From NCBI RefSeq assembly GCF_024360925.2, contig NZ_CP113517.1, positions 2,976,001 to 3,040,000 of the forward strand: a stretch of 64,000 nt of DNA, read 5' to 3'. Numbering within the stretch: position 1 is the stretch's first letter; each line of letters begins with the position of its first letter. Below, in pieces: positions 9,306 to 17,970 of this stretch. The DNA comes from Methylomonas rapida. GTDB taxonomy: Bacteria > Pseudomonadota > Gammaproteobacteria > Methylococcales > Methylomonadaceae. The notes below the pieces were generated by a model. It did not search any database. It saw only the letters and a program-made list of their open reading frames with translations, and was not told where the DNA came from. A program made the position numbers and the translations under genes.

Positions 9306-9929
9306 ATGTCTTTGATCTCCATTAGCAACCAAACCATCGCCCTCGCCGGCATAGCTCAATCCGTCTCCTTGGTTCGGCAACTGGCGACTACTGGCAACGC
9401 CGACCAAGACGCCATGGCCGCCAGCATAGGCAGTCTGTTGAAAATCGATTCCGATAGCGTCGCCGACGTTTATGGCGGGCTGGCAGGCATACGCCACGGC
9501 CTGGAACAACTCGACAAGCAATTGACCAGCCGCGTGGTGGCCAACCCCGAGCAAGCACGCTACGCCGCGCAATTGGTGCATCTGCAAAAGCAGCTCAGCC
9601 AAAATCAGGACATGCTGAACAAGATTCGCGTCGGCATCACCCGGGCTCAAGCGCAGGCCGAACATTTTGGCGCGTTGCATGAAAATGTGTTGGCCAATCT
9701 AGCCGACATTTACCATGGCACCATCAGCACACTGCAACCGCGCATCATGATCAACGGCGACCCGCAGTATCTGGGCAACCAAGCCACGGTCAACAAAATC
9801 CGCGCGCTATTGCTGGCGGGCATACGCGCCAGTCTGTTGTGGCGTCAATGTGGAGGCAGCCGTTGGCACCTGCTACTGTCCCGCAAGAAACTGCAAGCCG
9901 AAGCCCGGCATTTATTATCCCAGCTCTAA
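9306..9929 (+). CDS. hflD: High frequency lysogenization protein HflD homologue
   Basis: A 207-residue, mostly helical protein matching HflD (YcfC) in length and in the N-terminal block TIALAGIAQSVSLVRQLA. E. coli HflD is a peripheral inner-membrane protein that affects lambda CII and lysogenization; its cellular role is unclear. In many gammaproteobacteria it follows mnmA, which is not present here. mutM starts 4 bases after its stop, so the two are probably cotranscribed. Confidence 0.85.
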   Translation: MSLISISNQTIALAGIAQSVSLVRQLATTGNADQDAMAASIGSLLKIDSDSVADVYGGLAGIRHGLEQLDKQLTSRVVANPEQARYAAQLVHLQKQLSQNQDMLNKIRVGITRAQAQAEHFGALHENVLANLADIYHGTISTLQPRIMINGDPQYLGNQATVNKIRALLLAGIRASLLWRQCGGSRWHLLLSRKKLQAEARHLLSQL

Positions 9930-9933
9930 ACCC

Positions 9934-10749
9934 ATGCCGGAATTACCCGAGGTCGAGACCAGTCGCCGCGGCATTGCGCCGCATATTTTGGGCAAATGCT
10001 TCAGCAGCGTCATCGTCCGCCAGCCCCGGCTACGTTGGCCGGTCCCAAGCGATCTGCCGAGCACGCTGGCTGGATTGAGGCTGGGCGCAGTCGAGCGCCG
10101 TGGCAAATATTTGTTGTTGACCACCGAGGCCGGCACCCTGTTGCTGCATTTGGGCATGTCGGGGAACTTGCGCATCACGACGCCCGACCAACCCATGCTC
10201 AAACATGACCACGTCGATTTCGTCTTTGATGATGGCACCGTGTTGCGTTTTAATGACCAACGCAGATTCGGCGCGGTTTTATGGACAGATCAAGCCGTCG
10301 AAACGCATCCTTTGCTGGCATCACTGGGGCCAGAGCCTTTATCCGCTGCCTTTGGCGGCGATTACCTGTACGCTTGCAGCCGAAACCGCAAGACAGCCGT
10401 CAAAAGCCTGATCATGGACAGCCATATCGTGGTGGGCGTCGGCAACATTTACGCCAGTGAATCGCTCTTTCTGGCCCGCCTGCATCCCAACCGCGCCGCT
10501 GGCGACATCGGCTTAGCCAGCTATCAAGACCTGAGCGCGGCCATTAAAACTGTCCTGCAGCGTTCCATAGACCAAGGCGGCACCACATTGCGAGATTTTC
10601 TCAATGCGCAAGGCAAGCCCGGCTATTTTCAACAATCCTTATCGGTTTATGGCCGCGAGGGCCAGGCCTGCCTATGTTGCGCGGAGCCCATTCAGCAACT
10701 CAAAATTGGCCAGCGTGCCAGTTATTTTTGTGGCGGCTGCCAGCGCTGA
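9934..10749 (+). CDS. mutM: Formamidopyrimidine-DNA glycosylase MutM (Fpg)
   Basis: Base-excision repair glycosylase/AP lyase that removes 8-oxoguanine and formamidopyrimidines. At 271 residues it is full length. It begins MPELPEVET, with the catalytic P2 and E3, has the conserved lysine in RRGKYLLL, the helix-two-turn-helix VGVGNIYASE, and a C-terminal CxxC...CxxC zinc finger (CLCC and CGGC). The start is set at ATG 9934 because P2 must be the N-terminus after Met removal; a longer frame from 9850 would bury it. It is convergent with the regulator gene at 10755. Confidence 0.96.
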   Translation: MPELPEVETSRRGIAPHILGKCFSSVIVRQPRLRWPVPSDLPSTLAGLRLGAVERRGKYLLLTTEAGTLLLHLGMSGNLRITTPDQPMLKHDHVDFVFDDGTVLRFNDQRRFGAVLWTDQAVETHPLLASLGPEPLSAAFGGDYLYACSRNRKTAVKSLIMDSHIVVGVGNIYASESLFLARLHPNRAAGDIGLASYQDLSAAIKTVLQRSIDQGGTTLRDFLNAQGKPGYFQQSLSVYGREGQACLCCAEPIQQLKIGQRASYFCGGCQR

Positions 10750-10754
10750 CCGGT

Positions 10755-12455
10755 TTAGCGCAGCCAGTCAAACACGGCCGTGACGCGATTGCCCTTGCCG
10801 TGAAAGGTCACCCGGCTACACAAGGTTTCCAGCAACTTCAACCCGCGGCCGCAGAAACCGAGATTGTCGCGCAAGTCGTGCTGAAATCCTTGCCAATTGA
10901 AGCCATCGCCGCTATCGCTGACTTCTATCGTCAACTGCCCTCCCTTGTCAGTCGGTTTATGGGAGAACAGCAAGCAAATCTTGCCGACCTGCAAGCCCTG
11001 CAAGCGCTCTTCCTTCATTTGATAAAAACGCATGAAACCTTCGGGCGAGGTCTTGATTGCCGAATCCAGTTTCAATAAGCCATGATCCAGCGCATTGGCA
11101 AACAATTCGCTGATAATCAGGAATATCGATTGCCGGTATTGTTGCAAACCCTGTATTTCCATTAACGCATCGACCAGCACAGGCACGGGATTCAATAGTC
11201 GTAGCGCATCGATCTCGAGCTCCATGCTGGTTTTCCAGTTCAAGGCCTGAGTAGGACGGTCCAATCGCTCGGCGATGGCGCACTGCCACGGCACATCGTC
11301 GACATCGCATATCAATTTGACAAAGGAAATGTCGTCTTGCTGTTTCAAGTCAGCCGTATGCTCGTCCAGCATCGCGCGCAAGGAATCGAAACCGGATGCC
11401 GCCCGCCGGCAGAGCGCCGCCGTGATGCGTTCGGTTCCAAACGCCTCGCCCTGACTATTGGGCGCGTCGAACACTCCATCGGTCATCAGATACAGATGAT
11501 GATGCCTGGCCACGCTGAAACTTTGCTCTTCTAACTCGAGCGTTCTTTGAATACCCAACGGGATGTTTTTGGAAGGAATGACCTTGTGACTGCCGTCAAG
11601 ATCATTGACCAGGAAGTGTTCCGGCAGGCCGCAGGTGATCAGGCTCAAACTCTTGGAATCGGGATAAAGCGCGACTGCCGTGGCAGCCAGAAATCGATTG
11701 GTCGGCAAGACCCTGTAAAGCCTGGCATTGATCTCCTGCACAAGATCGGCCAGCGCAAAGCCTTTGCGGGCCATGCCATAAAAAATATCAGCCACTGGCA
11801 TCGCGGCAACCGAGGCCGATAAGCCATGACCGGTAAAGTCGCCGAGCAAGACGTACAAATTATTGTCGGGCGTTCTCTCCGCCAATAGCAAATCACCATT
11901 GAACAAGGCCATCGGCGACATGAAGGACTTGATCACCCCGGTATGCAGATAATTGCTCTGCAACACGTTCTGGTAGATCTTGAACGCAACCTCCTGTTCC
12001 AAATCCATTTGCTGCGAAAAATCCGCCAATTGCCGGCGTTGCTGTCTCACGCGCCGATCAAGCCGCCCCATCCGCAGTGCCGACTCGACACTCATTCGCA
12101 GCAATCTTTGATCCAGCGGCCGAAAGACGAATCCATCCACGCCAATTTTCAGATAGTCGTCGATAAAATCATCCTGGCCTCGCTCCCCGACCACGACAAG
12201 CGGAAGATAGCCCGCCACCTCAGTCAGGATCGAAGCCAACTGCTCGGACACGTTGACAGGCGTCGACACCATCAAAAGATCCAGGCAGCCACCGGTCCGA
12301 ATAAAATCGGCCGCCTGCTGTATGGAAACAACAGAATGGCATTGATAACCGACCCTTGCCAGAAATTCCGCCAGGCCATCTTGTTTACAACTTTCATCCT
12401 CAATCAGCAAAACTGTCGCCATTGAGTCGATTGTTAATAAGCTGTCAGAATTCAT
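10755..12455 (-). CDS. Receiver-like / SpoIIE-type PP2C phosphatase / HATPase fusion regulator
   Basis: A 566-residue protein with three parts: a CheY-like domain (about 12-130), an RsbU/SpoIIE-type PP2C phosphatase domain (about 175-385, with LGDFTGHGLSA) and a C-terminal RsbW-like ATPase domain (N box ISELFANALDHG, G1 box DSGDGFNW). This architecture acts in partner-switching control, with the phosphatase and kinase halves acting on an anti-sigma antagonist (STAS) protein. The receiver is odd: the phospho-acceptor position reads LLMVSTP, with Ser where Asp is expected, and the switch lysine is Arg (FRPLD). Phosphorylation-independent input is therefore likely. No STAS gene is adjacent. Confidence 0.82.
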   Translation of the reverse strand: MNSDSLLTIDSMATVLLIEDESCKQDGLAEFLARVGYQCHSVVSIQQAADFIRTGGCLDLLMVSTPVNVSEQLASILTEVAGYLPLVVVGERGQDDFIDDYLKIGVDGFVFRPLDQRLLRMSVESALRMGRLDRRVRQQRRQLADFSQQMDLEQEVAFKIYQNVLQSNYLHTGVIKSFMSPMALFNGDLLLAERTPDNNLYVLLGDFTGHGLSASVAAMPVADIFYGMARKGFALADLVQEINARLYRVLPTNRFLAATAVALYPDSKSLSLITCGLPEHFLVNDLDGSHKVIPSKNIPLGIQRTLELEEQSFSVARHHHLYLMTDGVFDAPNSQGEAFGTERITAALCRRAASGFDSLRAMLDEHTADLKQQDDISFVKLICDVDDVPWQCAIAERLDRPTQALNWKTSMELEIDALRLLNPVPVLVDALMEIQGLQQYRQSIFLIISELFANALDHGLLKLDSAIKTSPEGFMRFYQMKEERLQGLQVGKICLLFSHKPTDKGGQLTIEVSDSGDGFNWQGFQHDLRDNLGFCGRGLKLLETLCSRVTFHGKGNRVTAVFDWLR

Positions 12456-12536
12456 CGCACTTTTTCAATAATGGCCTGCATCGCCAATATTCGCTTTATA
12501 ATTTGGCAATTCAAGTTGCCACCTTTTTTAAGGCTC

Positions 12537-12902
12537 ATGTCCATTCTATTCTTTAATTTACGCGGCGTGCCGGCGGATGAAGCCGAAGACGTTCGCGAAC
12601 TGCTTCTGGCAAACGACATTACGTTTTACGAAACCTCCGCCGGTTTCTGGGGTATATCTCTACCGGCCATCTGGCTGCATCACCCTGATGACTTACCCAC
12701 TGCCCTGCGCCTGTTCGATGAATATCAACAGCAGCGAGCCATCACACAGCGCGCGCTTTATCAACAACGCAAACAACAGGGACTGCAGCCGGGTTTCTGG
12801 TTACACAATCTGAACAACCCGCTTCGCTTCATCGCCTACTGTAGCGTCATCGGCCTGGTCATTTACCTTTCCGTCAAATGGGTACTGGAACTGGGCTTTT
12901 AG
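12537..12902 (+). CDS. Small membrane protein, DUF6164-like
   Basis: A 121-residue protein starting at ATG 12537 (MSILFFNLRGVPADEAEDV). The N-terminal part resembles a short alpha/beta domain that predicts whether a signal comes from adjacent residues (FYETSAGFWGIS). One transmembrane helix lies near the C-terminus (FIAYCSVIGLVIYLSV). I recall such proteins as the DUF6164 family; no function is known. The longer frame from 12471 reads through likely promoter sequence and is rejected. Its stop overlaps the end of the convergent gene at 12899. Confidence 0.65.
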   Translation: MSILFFNLRGVPADEAEDVRELLLANDITFYETSAGFWGISLPAIWLHHPDDLPTALRLFDEYQQQRAITQRALYQQRKQQGLQPGFWLHNLNNPLRFIAYCSVIGLVIYLSVKWVLELGF

Positions 12903-13144
12903 CCTTGTGGTTTCGCATTCAAGATCGTCAGCATGCGCTGCGTGTGTTCAGCTGCCTCGACACCTAAATCGGTCAGATAACCTCCATCGACCTGGGTAGT
13001 CAACCCTTTTTCGAATAGTCGTTTGGCGGCTGCTATGACTTGCGGCTCGGCATCATGATGCACTTTGACCCCTTCCTGGTGAGAGGCCAGATTGAACAAT
13101 GACAACAAATGGATTTCTGCGGCTATTTCGTCGGTTATGCGCAT
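12899..13144 (-). CDS. Small conserved protein of the TIGR02647 family
   Basis: An 81-residue protein with the recognisable core LFNLASHQEGVKVHHDA and GGYLTDLG, which I recall as the TIGR02647 family of short, possibly DNA-binding proteins restricted to gammaproteobacteria. It looks like a winged-helix-sized domain. It overlaps the convergent DUF6164-like gene by 4 bases. Function unknown. Confidence 0.7.
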   Translation of the reverse strand: MRITDEIAAEIHLLSLFNLASHQEGVKVHHDAEPQVIAAAKRLFEKGLTTQVDGGYLTDLGVEAAEHTQRMLTILNAKPQG

Positions 13145-13173
13145 TTACATGCTCCTGATTCTAGGATTAAAAA

Positions 13174-13950
13174 TTAATTTGGGTTCAAATTCAAGGTCAG
13201 CCAGCCATGGACGCGCTTGACTACCATGGCCGGATCGTGCGAATAGTCGTGATCTTCTCCATTGATTACGACTTGTCTATAGACCGGATTGTCCTTGGCC
13301 AGCATGCGCCGCTGACGCGCGGTATCGGCGACTTCGGGCAAATCAAACTCGGCATAGATATCCAGAAACGGCAACGCAATTTGTTTGAGAAAATCGCCGA
13401 TCCGGGCTTGCGGCAACGTACTGTCCGGTAACGGTAGACTGATGGCCGCCAACGCAAGCAAGGCATCGGGTTCAAGACTGATGGTATAAGCCGCCATCGC
13501 CGCGCCGATGCCATGGCCGACCAGGGCTATGTTTCTCGCACCGTTGCCGCGCAAGAACGCAACCGCGGCCTGAATGCGGCCTCTGGCCTCGTCGAATAGA
13601 CCGTAATAATCCCGCGCTTCCGCGCCGATCTCGCGCAGTGGCAACTGGATAGCCAAGGTTGCCCAATTATATTCCGGCAAGGAGGTTCGCAGGCCGCGAA
13701 TCAACGGCTGATGATCCGGATGATTGCCCATGTCGTGAAGCAAAATCACCGCATTGGTATTGTCGGCTTTCTCGGCTTCGGTCCAAATCCCCAAAAAACG
13801 CTGCCCGGCCGAGTTCAACCAAACCACGTTGCCGGCGGAAGTGCCGGCCTGGAGCTGTTCGGCGAACTCCAATTCCCGCCGCTGGTCGCTGGCCCTTGCA
13901 TCACCTATCAGGACTGCCAATACGACTAAAGCCAGCAGACGGTGGTTCAC
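13174..13950 (-). CDS. Exported alpha/beta hydrolase, DUF3530-like
   Basis: A 258-residue protein with a signal peptide (to about ARASD, residue 22) and an alpha/beta hydrolase fold. The nucleophile elbow reads GHGIGAAM, which lacks the usual catalytic serine (G-x-S-x-G would be expected), so catalysis is doubtful. It starts with GTG at 13950 inside a GTGA overlap with the upstream permease gene, indicating translational coupling. DUF3530 is my best family match; no substrate can be proposed. Confidence 0.7.
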   Translation of the reverse strand: MNHRLLALVVLAVLIGDARASDQRRELEFAEQLQAGTSAGNVVWLNSAGQRFLGIWTEAEKADNTNAVILLHDMGNHPDHQPLIRGLRTSLPEYNWATLAIQLPLREIGAEARDYYGLFDEARGRIQAAVAFLRGNGARNIALVGHGIGAAMAAYTISLEPDALLALAAISLPLPDSTLPQARIGDFLKQIALPFLDIYAEFDLPEVADTARQRRMLAKDNPVYRQVVINGEDHDYSHDPAMVVKRVHGWLTLNLNPN

Positions 13951-15068
13951 AGATAGGAACCGCCACTATAAAAACCGCTGACGGTATATCGGCCATGAAC
14001 ATGGCGCAATAACACCATGATCACCGAAGCCACCGGCAACGCCAGCAAAATGCCCAAGAAACCAAAGAGCTGCCCGCCGGCCAAAACGGCAAAGATGACG
14101 GCAACCGGATGCAAGCCAATCTTGTTGCCGACCAGCCACGGCGTCAGCCACATGCTTTCCAGACTATGCCCAACGCCAAACACGATCAAGACAGAAACCA
14201 GATGCACCGCATCCTGAAACTGCAACAACGCCGCCAGACAAGCCAGGCCGATTCCGACCAAAACACCCATATAGGGTACGAAACTGATCATGCCCGCAAT
14301 CATCCCGATCAATAGCGCCAGATCCAGCCCAATCAGCAACAATCCAAGACTATAGATGACACCCAGCGCCAACATCACGTAGAACTGGCCCCGGAAAAAC
14401 GCACCCAGCACATCATCCGCCTCGCCGGCCAATTTACCAACCGTTGTCGCGGCCCGTCGCGGGAACAAATCATGGATCTTGGCCATGAGGAGGTCCCAGT
14501 CCCGCAATAAATAAAACGTAATCACCGGAATCAGCACCAAATTCATCAGCCAGCCGATAATCAGCGCGCCTGAATGCGAGACGGACTGCAACAGGTTTTC
14601 CGTTCCCGATTCGCCTTCTTGCCAATAACCTCGTATGTAGACGATTAACTGATCGGTTTTCAACGGTCTGATACCCTTGCCAAAATATTTCTGCAAGCTC
14701 GGAATGACCGACTTGTTCAACCAATGCAAGTAGGACGGTAATTTATCGATGAACTCGCTGATCTGATATTCAATCGTTGGAATGATGAACAGTAAAACAC
14801 CGGTCGCGATCACGATGATACCGAGAAACACGACGACGACCGCCAGCGTCCGGTTCAGGCGAAAGTTTCGGTAGCGGAACAACTCCAGCCTATCGACCAG
14901 GGGATCGCCCAAATACGCCAAAATAGCCGCCACTGCGAAAGGCATCAGAATGGGGGCAAGCCGATAAAGCAACCAGCCCACACCAACGACAAAAGCCAGA
15001 ATCAGCCATTTTTGTGAATCGCTCATAGGACTTTCCATTGCGCCGCCATGCCAGTTTTCAACACTCAA
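13947..15068 (-). CDS. AI-2E family / PerM-type membrane transporter
   Basis: Multi-spanning inner-membrane protein of up to 373 residues with the typical pattern of the AI-2E/PerM permease family: hydrophobic segments at the N-terminus, a long amphipathic middle region (about 100-160) and a C-terminal half with several helices. Two starts are possible, 15068 and ATG 15026 (MSDSQKWLIL), which fits the family better. Members transport varied substrates, including Na+/H+ exchange in some, so the substrate is unknown. It is immediately downstream of the cold-shock gene. Confidence 0.8.
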   Translation of the reverse strand: MSVENWHGGAMESPMSDSQKWLILAFVVGVGWLLYRLAPILMPFAVAAILAYLGDPLVDRLELFRYRNFRLNRTLAVVVVFLGIIVIATGVLLFIIPTIEYQISEFIDKLPSYLHWLNKSVIPSLQKYFGKGIRPLKTDQLIVYIRGYWQEGESGTENLLQSVSHSGALIIGWLMNLVLIPVITFYLLRDWDLLMAKIHDLFPRRAATTVGKLAGEADDVLGAFFRGQFYVMLALGVIYSLGLLLIGLDLALLIGMIAGMISFVPYMGVLVGIGLACLAALLQFQDAVHLVSVLIVFGVGHSLESMWLTPWLVGNKIGLHPVAVIFAVLAGGQLFGFLGILLALPVASVIMVLLRHVHGRYTVSGFYSGGSYL

Positions 15069-15392
15069 TCAATACAGATAGGCATAAGCGGCGACCGCGG
15101 CGCTAACCAGACCCAAAGCCGCGGCCGTGAGCCATAGCCATTTCTTGCCGACCTTGCCCTGAGGTTTTACCAGCTCCGCGCCATCAATGCGCGCATTGAT
15201 GGCCTTGAACTTGCCGCCCGCATCCTGCCCTACTTGATAAAACAACACGTCGCCGCGAACCGGACGTCGGGCCACGCCCTGCAAGGCGGAAATGTGGATA
15301 AAAATATCCTTATCGCCATGATCGGGTTGAATAAAACCAAACCCTCTGTCGTCTTTCCAGGTTTTTAAAACCCCTCTATGAAATTCTGCCAT
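15069..15392 (-). CDS. Cold-shock-domain protein with C-terminal membrane helix
   Basis: A 107-residue protein starting at ATG 15392 behind an AGAGG Shine-Dalgarno. Residues 4-70 form a cold-shock domain with the nucleic-acid-binding motifs DRGFGFIQP and DIFIHIS. The C-terminus is a single hydrophobic helix (LWLTAAALGLVSAAVAAYAY). Related proteins carry a DUF1294 membrane domain after the CSD; this looks like a shortened form that would tether an RNA/DNA-binding domain to the membrane. The frame extending upstream to 15557 lacks family character. Confidence 0.78.
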   Translation of the reverse strand: MAEFHRGVLKTWKDDRGFGFIQPDHGDKDIFIHISALQGVARRPVRGDVLFYQVGQDAGGKFKAINARIDGAELVKPQGKVGKKWLWLTAAALGLVSAAVAAYAYLY

Positions 15393-15553
15393 CGTCTTTA
15401 CCTCTGTCTGACTTAGGATGCGGTCATAAATGACATCCCGATTCAATAAACCTGCTGTGGTACGCCCTTCTTTTTGGAAAATTACTTTTACCTGTTCCTC
15501 TCGTTTCGTAATGCGTCCATGCGCAGAGGCACCCGTTCGGAACGGAAAGCAGG

Positions 15554-15880
15554 TCATTCATGAAAAACCCATTCCGCGACAGGCTTGCCGCCAACCAAAT
15601 GCTGCTCGATGATGGTATCGAGCTTTTCATCATCAACCGCATAATACCAGACCCCATCTGGCTGCACGCACAGTAAAGGCCCGCCAGTACATACCCCAAA
15701 GCAATGCACTTGGCTGCGCTTGATTTTGATGTTCCCATCGACCAAGCCCCGCTGTTTCAATTTGGTTTTCAAGGCTTCGTATAAAGCCAGGCCTTCCCCA
15801 TGTCGGGTACAGTTCTTCCCGGTGCAAACCAATACGTATCGATCGTAGGCCGGCATGCTGGGTTTTAGGGAGTCTGACAT
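15554..15880 (-). CDS. Thioredoxin-like (2Fe-2S) ferredoxin
   Basis: A 108-residue protein with the cysteine pattern of thioredoxin-fold [2Fe-2S] ferredoxins: VCTGKNC near the N-terminus and HCFGVCTGGPLLCVQP further on. Such proteins occur near cobalamin genes in several bacteria, and cobO lies about 1.6 kb away on the same strand, but a link is only suggestive. Start chosen at ATG 15880 (MSDSLKPSMP), as upstream residues look non-coding. Electron donor or acceptor unknown. Confidence 0.78.
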   Translation of the reverse strand: MSDSLKPSMPAYDRYVLVCTGKNCTRHGEGLALYEALKTKLKQRGLVDGNIKIKRSQVHCFGVCTGGPLLCVQPDGVWYYAVDDEKLDTIIEQHLVGGKPVAEWVFHE

Positions 15881-16103
15881 GGCTTGTTCGAAAATCGGGG
15901 CTATTGTAAAGGTGGAGGGCTTGCTTTCTCCGACAGCGCGCATGTCGAGACAACAATCTGAGCATAAAAATCCCGGGACAATCTGCCCTCAAAAAAGTCA
16001 ATGCCGACCGAGGTTGTCGTAAAAGCCCCTCTCCTCGCGCGCGCGGGTGAGGGAATAAACAACGAATTTATCCCCTCTTCTAAGCTGCTCCCGGCGGGTG
16101 AAG

Positions 16104-16228
16104 GCATTGGCTTGGGAATGAACATGAAATAATCTATGCCAATATTCGGTGCAGGTGTGGATTTATCCGCACAGTGCGAATGAATTCGCACCTACCTTTG
16201 TCGAGCTTATTTCTCACACATTCCTTAC
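16104..16228 (-). repeat. ~125-bp dispersed palindromic repeat, copy 1
   Basis: Reading the reverse strand, this segment closely matches 24672-24791 on the forward strand, from GTAAGGAATGTGTGAGAAAT through GGTAGGTGCGAATTCATTCG to the TAGATTATTT...TTCATTCCCAAGCC end. The core is hairpin-forming (GTGCGGAT/ATCC-CAC). The two copies are inverted relative to each other, so recombination between them could invert the 8.5 kb in between. Confidence 0.75.
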
Positions 16229-16276
16229 CTTTATAGGATTTGGTTGAAAATAATTTCCCGCACTCGGGGCTCATCG

Positions 16277-16370
16277 TCCCCATGCTCCGCGTGGGAATGC
16301 AGCCTGAAGCGCCCTGCGGTTCGGGATGCTAGAGTGTCCCTGAGCAGGCTTCCACGCGGAGCATGGGAAC
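16277..16370. repeat. Long inverted repeat (hairpin-forming)
   Basis: Arms at 16277-16296 (CCATGCTCCGCGTGGGA-type) and 16351-16370 are near-perfect complements around a ~54-base interior that itself has an AGCCTG/CAGGCT pair. The motif resembles GC-rich repetitive extragenic elements found between convergent genes in many gammaproteobacteria. A role in termination or mRNA stability is possible. Confidence 0.6.
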
Positions 16371-16462
16371 CAAAAGCGGAAGTTATTTCTGACGAAATCC
16401 TTACGACCTCTGGACTGGGGGAAAACACGGCGCTCCCGATAAACACAGGAACACCTTTTTGA

Positions 16463-16825
16463 CTAGAATTTTTTATCGATCAGGACCTGACCGTCGATCA
16501 CGAGCTTGGAAACGCCGCCCAATTGCTGATGCAAGGTGCAGGATGCGGTTTTGAAATTATCGCCCGCTTCGCCAACCCATTCCATCGTGACATAGGTCTC
16601 TTTATCGGTATCGGTCTTGGACGGAAAATAAACCTGCGAGCCGGTTTTGCTTTGTATCAATTTCGGACATTTTTGATTGGCCATTTCCTGCATCGCTACT
16701 AACGAGCGAATCTGCGAGGCGGCTTCCTTTTCTTCATTGGTTTGGTCCTTACTGGCACCCACCACCAAAAACCCCACCACGAATACGCCGACGACGGCTA
16801 TCATCAATTTCTGTGTTTCACCCAT
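16463..16825 (-). CDS. Small membrane-anchored hypothetical protein
   Basis: A 120-residue protein starting at ATG 16825 behind a strong AGAGGAGAG Shine-Dalgarno. It has an N-terminal membrane anchor (MIAVVGVFVVGFLVVGA, about residues 8-24) followed by a soluble, presumably periplasmic part with two cysteines (C52 and C94) that could form a disulfide. I do not recognise a family. The longer frame to 16909 runs through the promoter side and is not preferred. Confidence 0.65.
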   Translation of the reverse strand: MGETQKLMIAVVGVFVVGFLVVGASKDQTNEEKEAASQIRSLVAMQEMANQKCPKLIQSKTGSQVYFPSKTDTDKETYVTMEWVGEAGDNFKTASCTLHQQLGGVSKLVIDGQVLIDKKF

Positions 16826-16958
16826 GCTTGCTCTCCTCTGTTTATAGTTATTTCGGCAAATCGGAAATATTGCACTTCGGATTCTATGCGATGCCGGCAC
16901 TATCGGCAATTGGTGATTCCGAAATCACGCGGAATCACCCCTGGATGAACAGCAATCC

Positions 16959-17369
16959 TTATTGTTGCGGATCGACCTGCGCAATCCAGTCTCCCAGATT
17001 GTAATAGTTGGTGACTCGAGCCACTTTGCCGTCGCGAATATCGAAAAAGGCGCCGGCCGGCAGACGGTACGTTTGGCCGTTGGCTTCCGGCAGGCCTTCG
17101 TCGGTATTCAAATATTCGCCCAACACCACAAATTCCGCGGCAGCGCGAGTGCCATCTTCGTTGGCCATGACAACCATGTCCACCAGTTGTTCGCGATAAT
17201 GATGATTCATTTTATCCATGAATCTGGCAAATGCTTCCTTGCCTTGCTCGCGATCGCCCTGGTTGATGTCATGCACCACGTCGTCGGTCAGCAAGCTCAG
17301 AAAGGTATCCATATCGCCATTGTTGAAGGCTTGATAGTATTTTTCGATCAATTGTTTGGCTTGTTGCAT
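16959..17369 (-). CDS. SnoaL/ketosteroid-isomerase-like protein
   Basis: A 136-residue single-domain protein of the NTF2-like superfamily: an N-terminal helix (LIEKYYQAFNNGDMDTFLSLL), an acidic DDVVHDINQG strand-loop, and the C-terminal sheet ending FDIRDGKVARVTNYYN. Its length and pattern match the SnoaL-like 'ketosteroid isomerase-related' group. Members include isomerases and proteins of unknown role, and the active-site residues do not point to one substrate. Confidence 0.75.
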   Translation of the reverse strand: MQQAKQLIEKYYQAFNNGDMDTFLSLLTDDVVHDINQGDREQGKEAFARFMDKMNHHYREQLVDMVVMANEDGTRAAAEFVVLGEYLNTDEGLPEANGQTYRLPAGAFFDIRDGKVARVTNYYNLGDWIAQVDPQQ

Positions 17370-17433
17370 GATTGCACTCGTTTGACGGATTAAAAAGGCG
17401 GCAATTCTGCCAGAAACGGCGGATTATTTCAGC

Positions 17434-17970
17434 TTAAAATTCGACGCCTTGCTCGGCTTTGATACCCGCTTGAAAGGCATGTTTGATGGGTTTCATCTCG
17501 GTGACGGTATGCGCGGCCGCAATCACCTCCGGCGCCGCATTCCGTCCGGTCAATACGAGATGCAGCCAATCGGGTTTGTCCTGCCTGATGAAATCCGCGA
17601 CTTCCTGGCCACTGATCCAGCCGTAGCCGCAGCAATAGTTGATTTCATCCAATATGACCAGATCAAACGCCCCGGACACTATTTTTTGTTTGGCAAATTC
17701 CCATATATCGCGACTGGTCTTGATGTCTTGCTCCGGATTCTTGGTATTCCAGGTAAAACCGTCACCCAACGCGTGCCATTCGATATTATCAAAGCGTTCC
17801 GCGGCTTTTTGCTCGCCGGTTTGCCATTGCCCCTTGATGAACTGAATCACGCACACGTTCATGCCCCAGCCGGCGGCCCTGAACACCATGCCAAACGCAC
17901 TGGAGGATTTCCCCTTGCCTTCTCCGCTATGCACCAGCACCACGCCTTGCCGTCTTTCTCTGCTTTTCAT
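17434..17970 (-). CDS. cobO: Cob(I)yrinic acid a,c-diamide adenosyltransferase CobO
   Basis: ATP:corrinoid adenosyltransferase of 178 residues that adds the 5'-deoxyadenosyl ligand in cobalamin synthesis or salvage. The P-loop GEGKGKSSSAFG (residues 17-28), the conserved IQFIKGQW, the LDEINYCC segment and the LTGRNAAPE segment are all present. No other cobalamin gene is in the window and no cobalamin riboswitch is visible upstream (17971-18265), so it may serve salvage or belong to a scattered pathway. Confidence 0.93.
   Translation of the reverse strand: MKSRERRQGVVLVHSGEGKGKSSSAFGMVFRAAGWGMNVCVIQFIKGQWQTGEQKAAERFDNIEWHALGDGFTWNTKNPEQDIKTSRDIWEFAKQKIVSGAFDLVILDEINYCCGYGWISGQEVADFIRQDKPDWLHLVLTGRNAAPEVIAAAHTVTEMKPIKHAFQAGIKAEQGVEF

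Larger units (their letters stand above)
15881..16462. repeat. Intergenic region made of dispersed repeats
   Basis: No gene is seen here. The stretch contains a copy of a GTCGTAAAAG-type repeat (about 16015-16100), a copy of a ~125-bp palindromic repeat (16104-16228; see 24672-24791) and a long inverted repeat (16277-16370). Confidence 0.7.
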
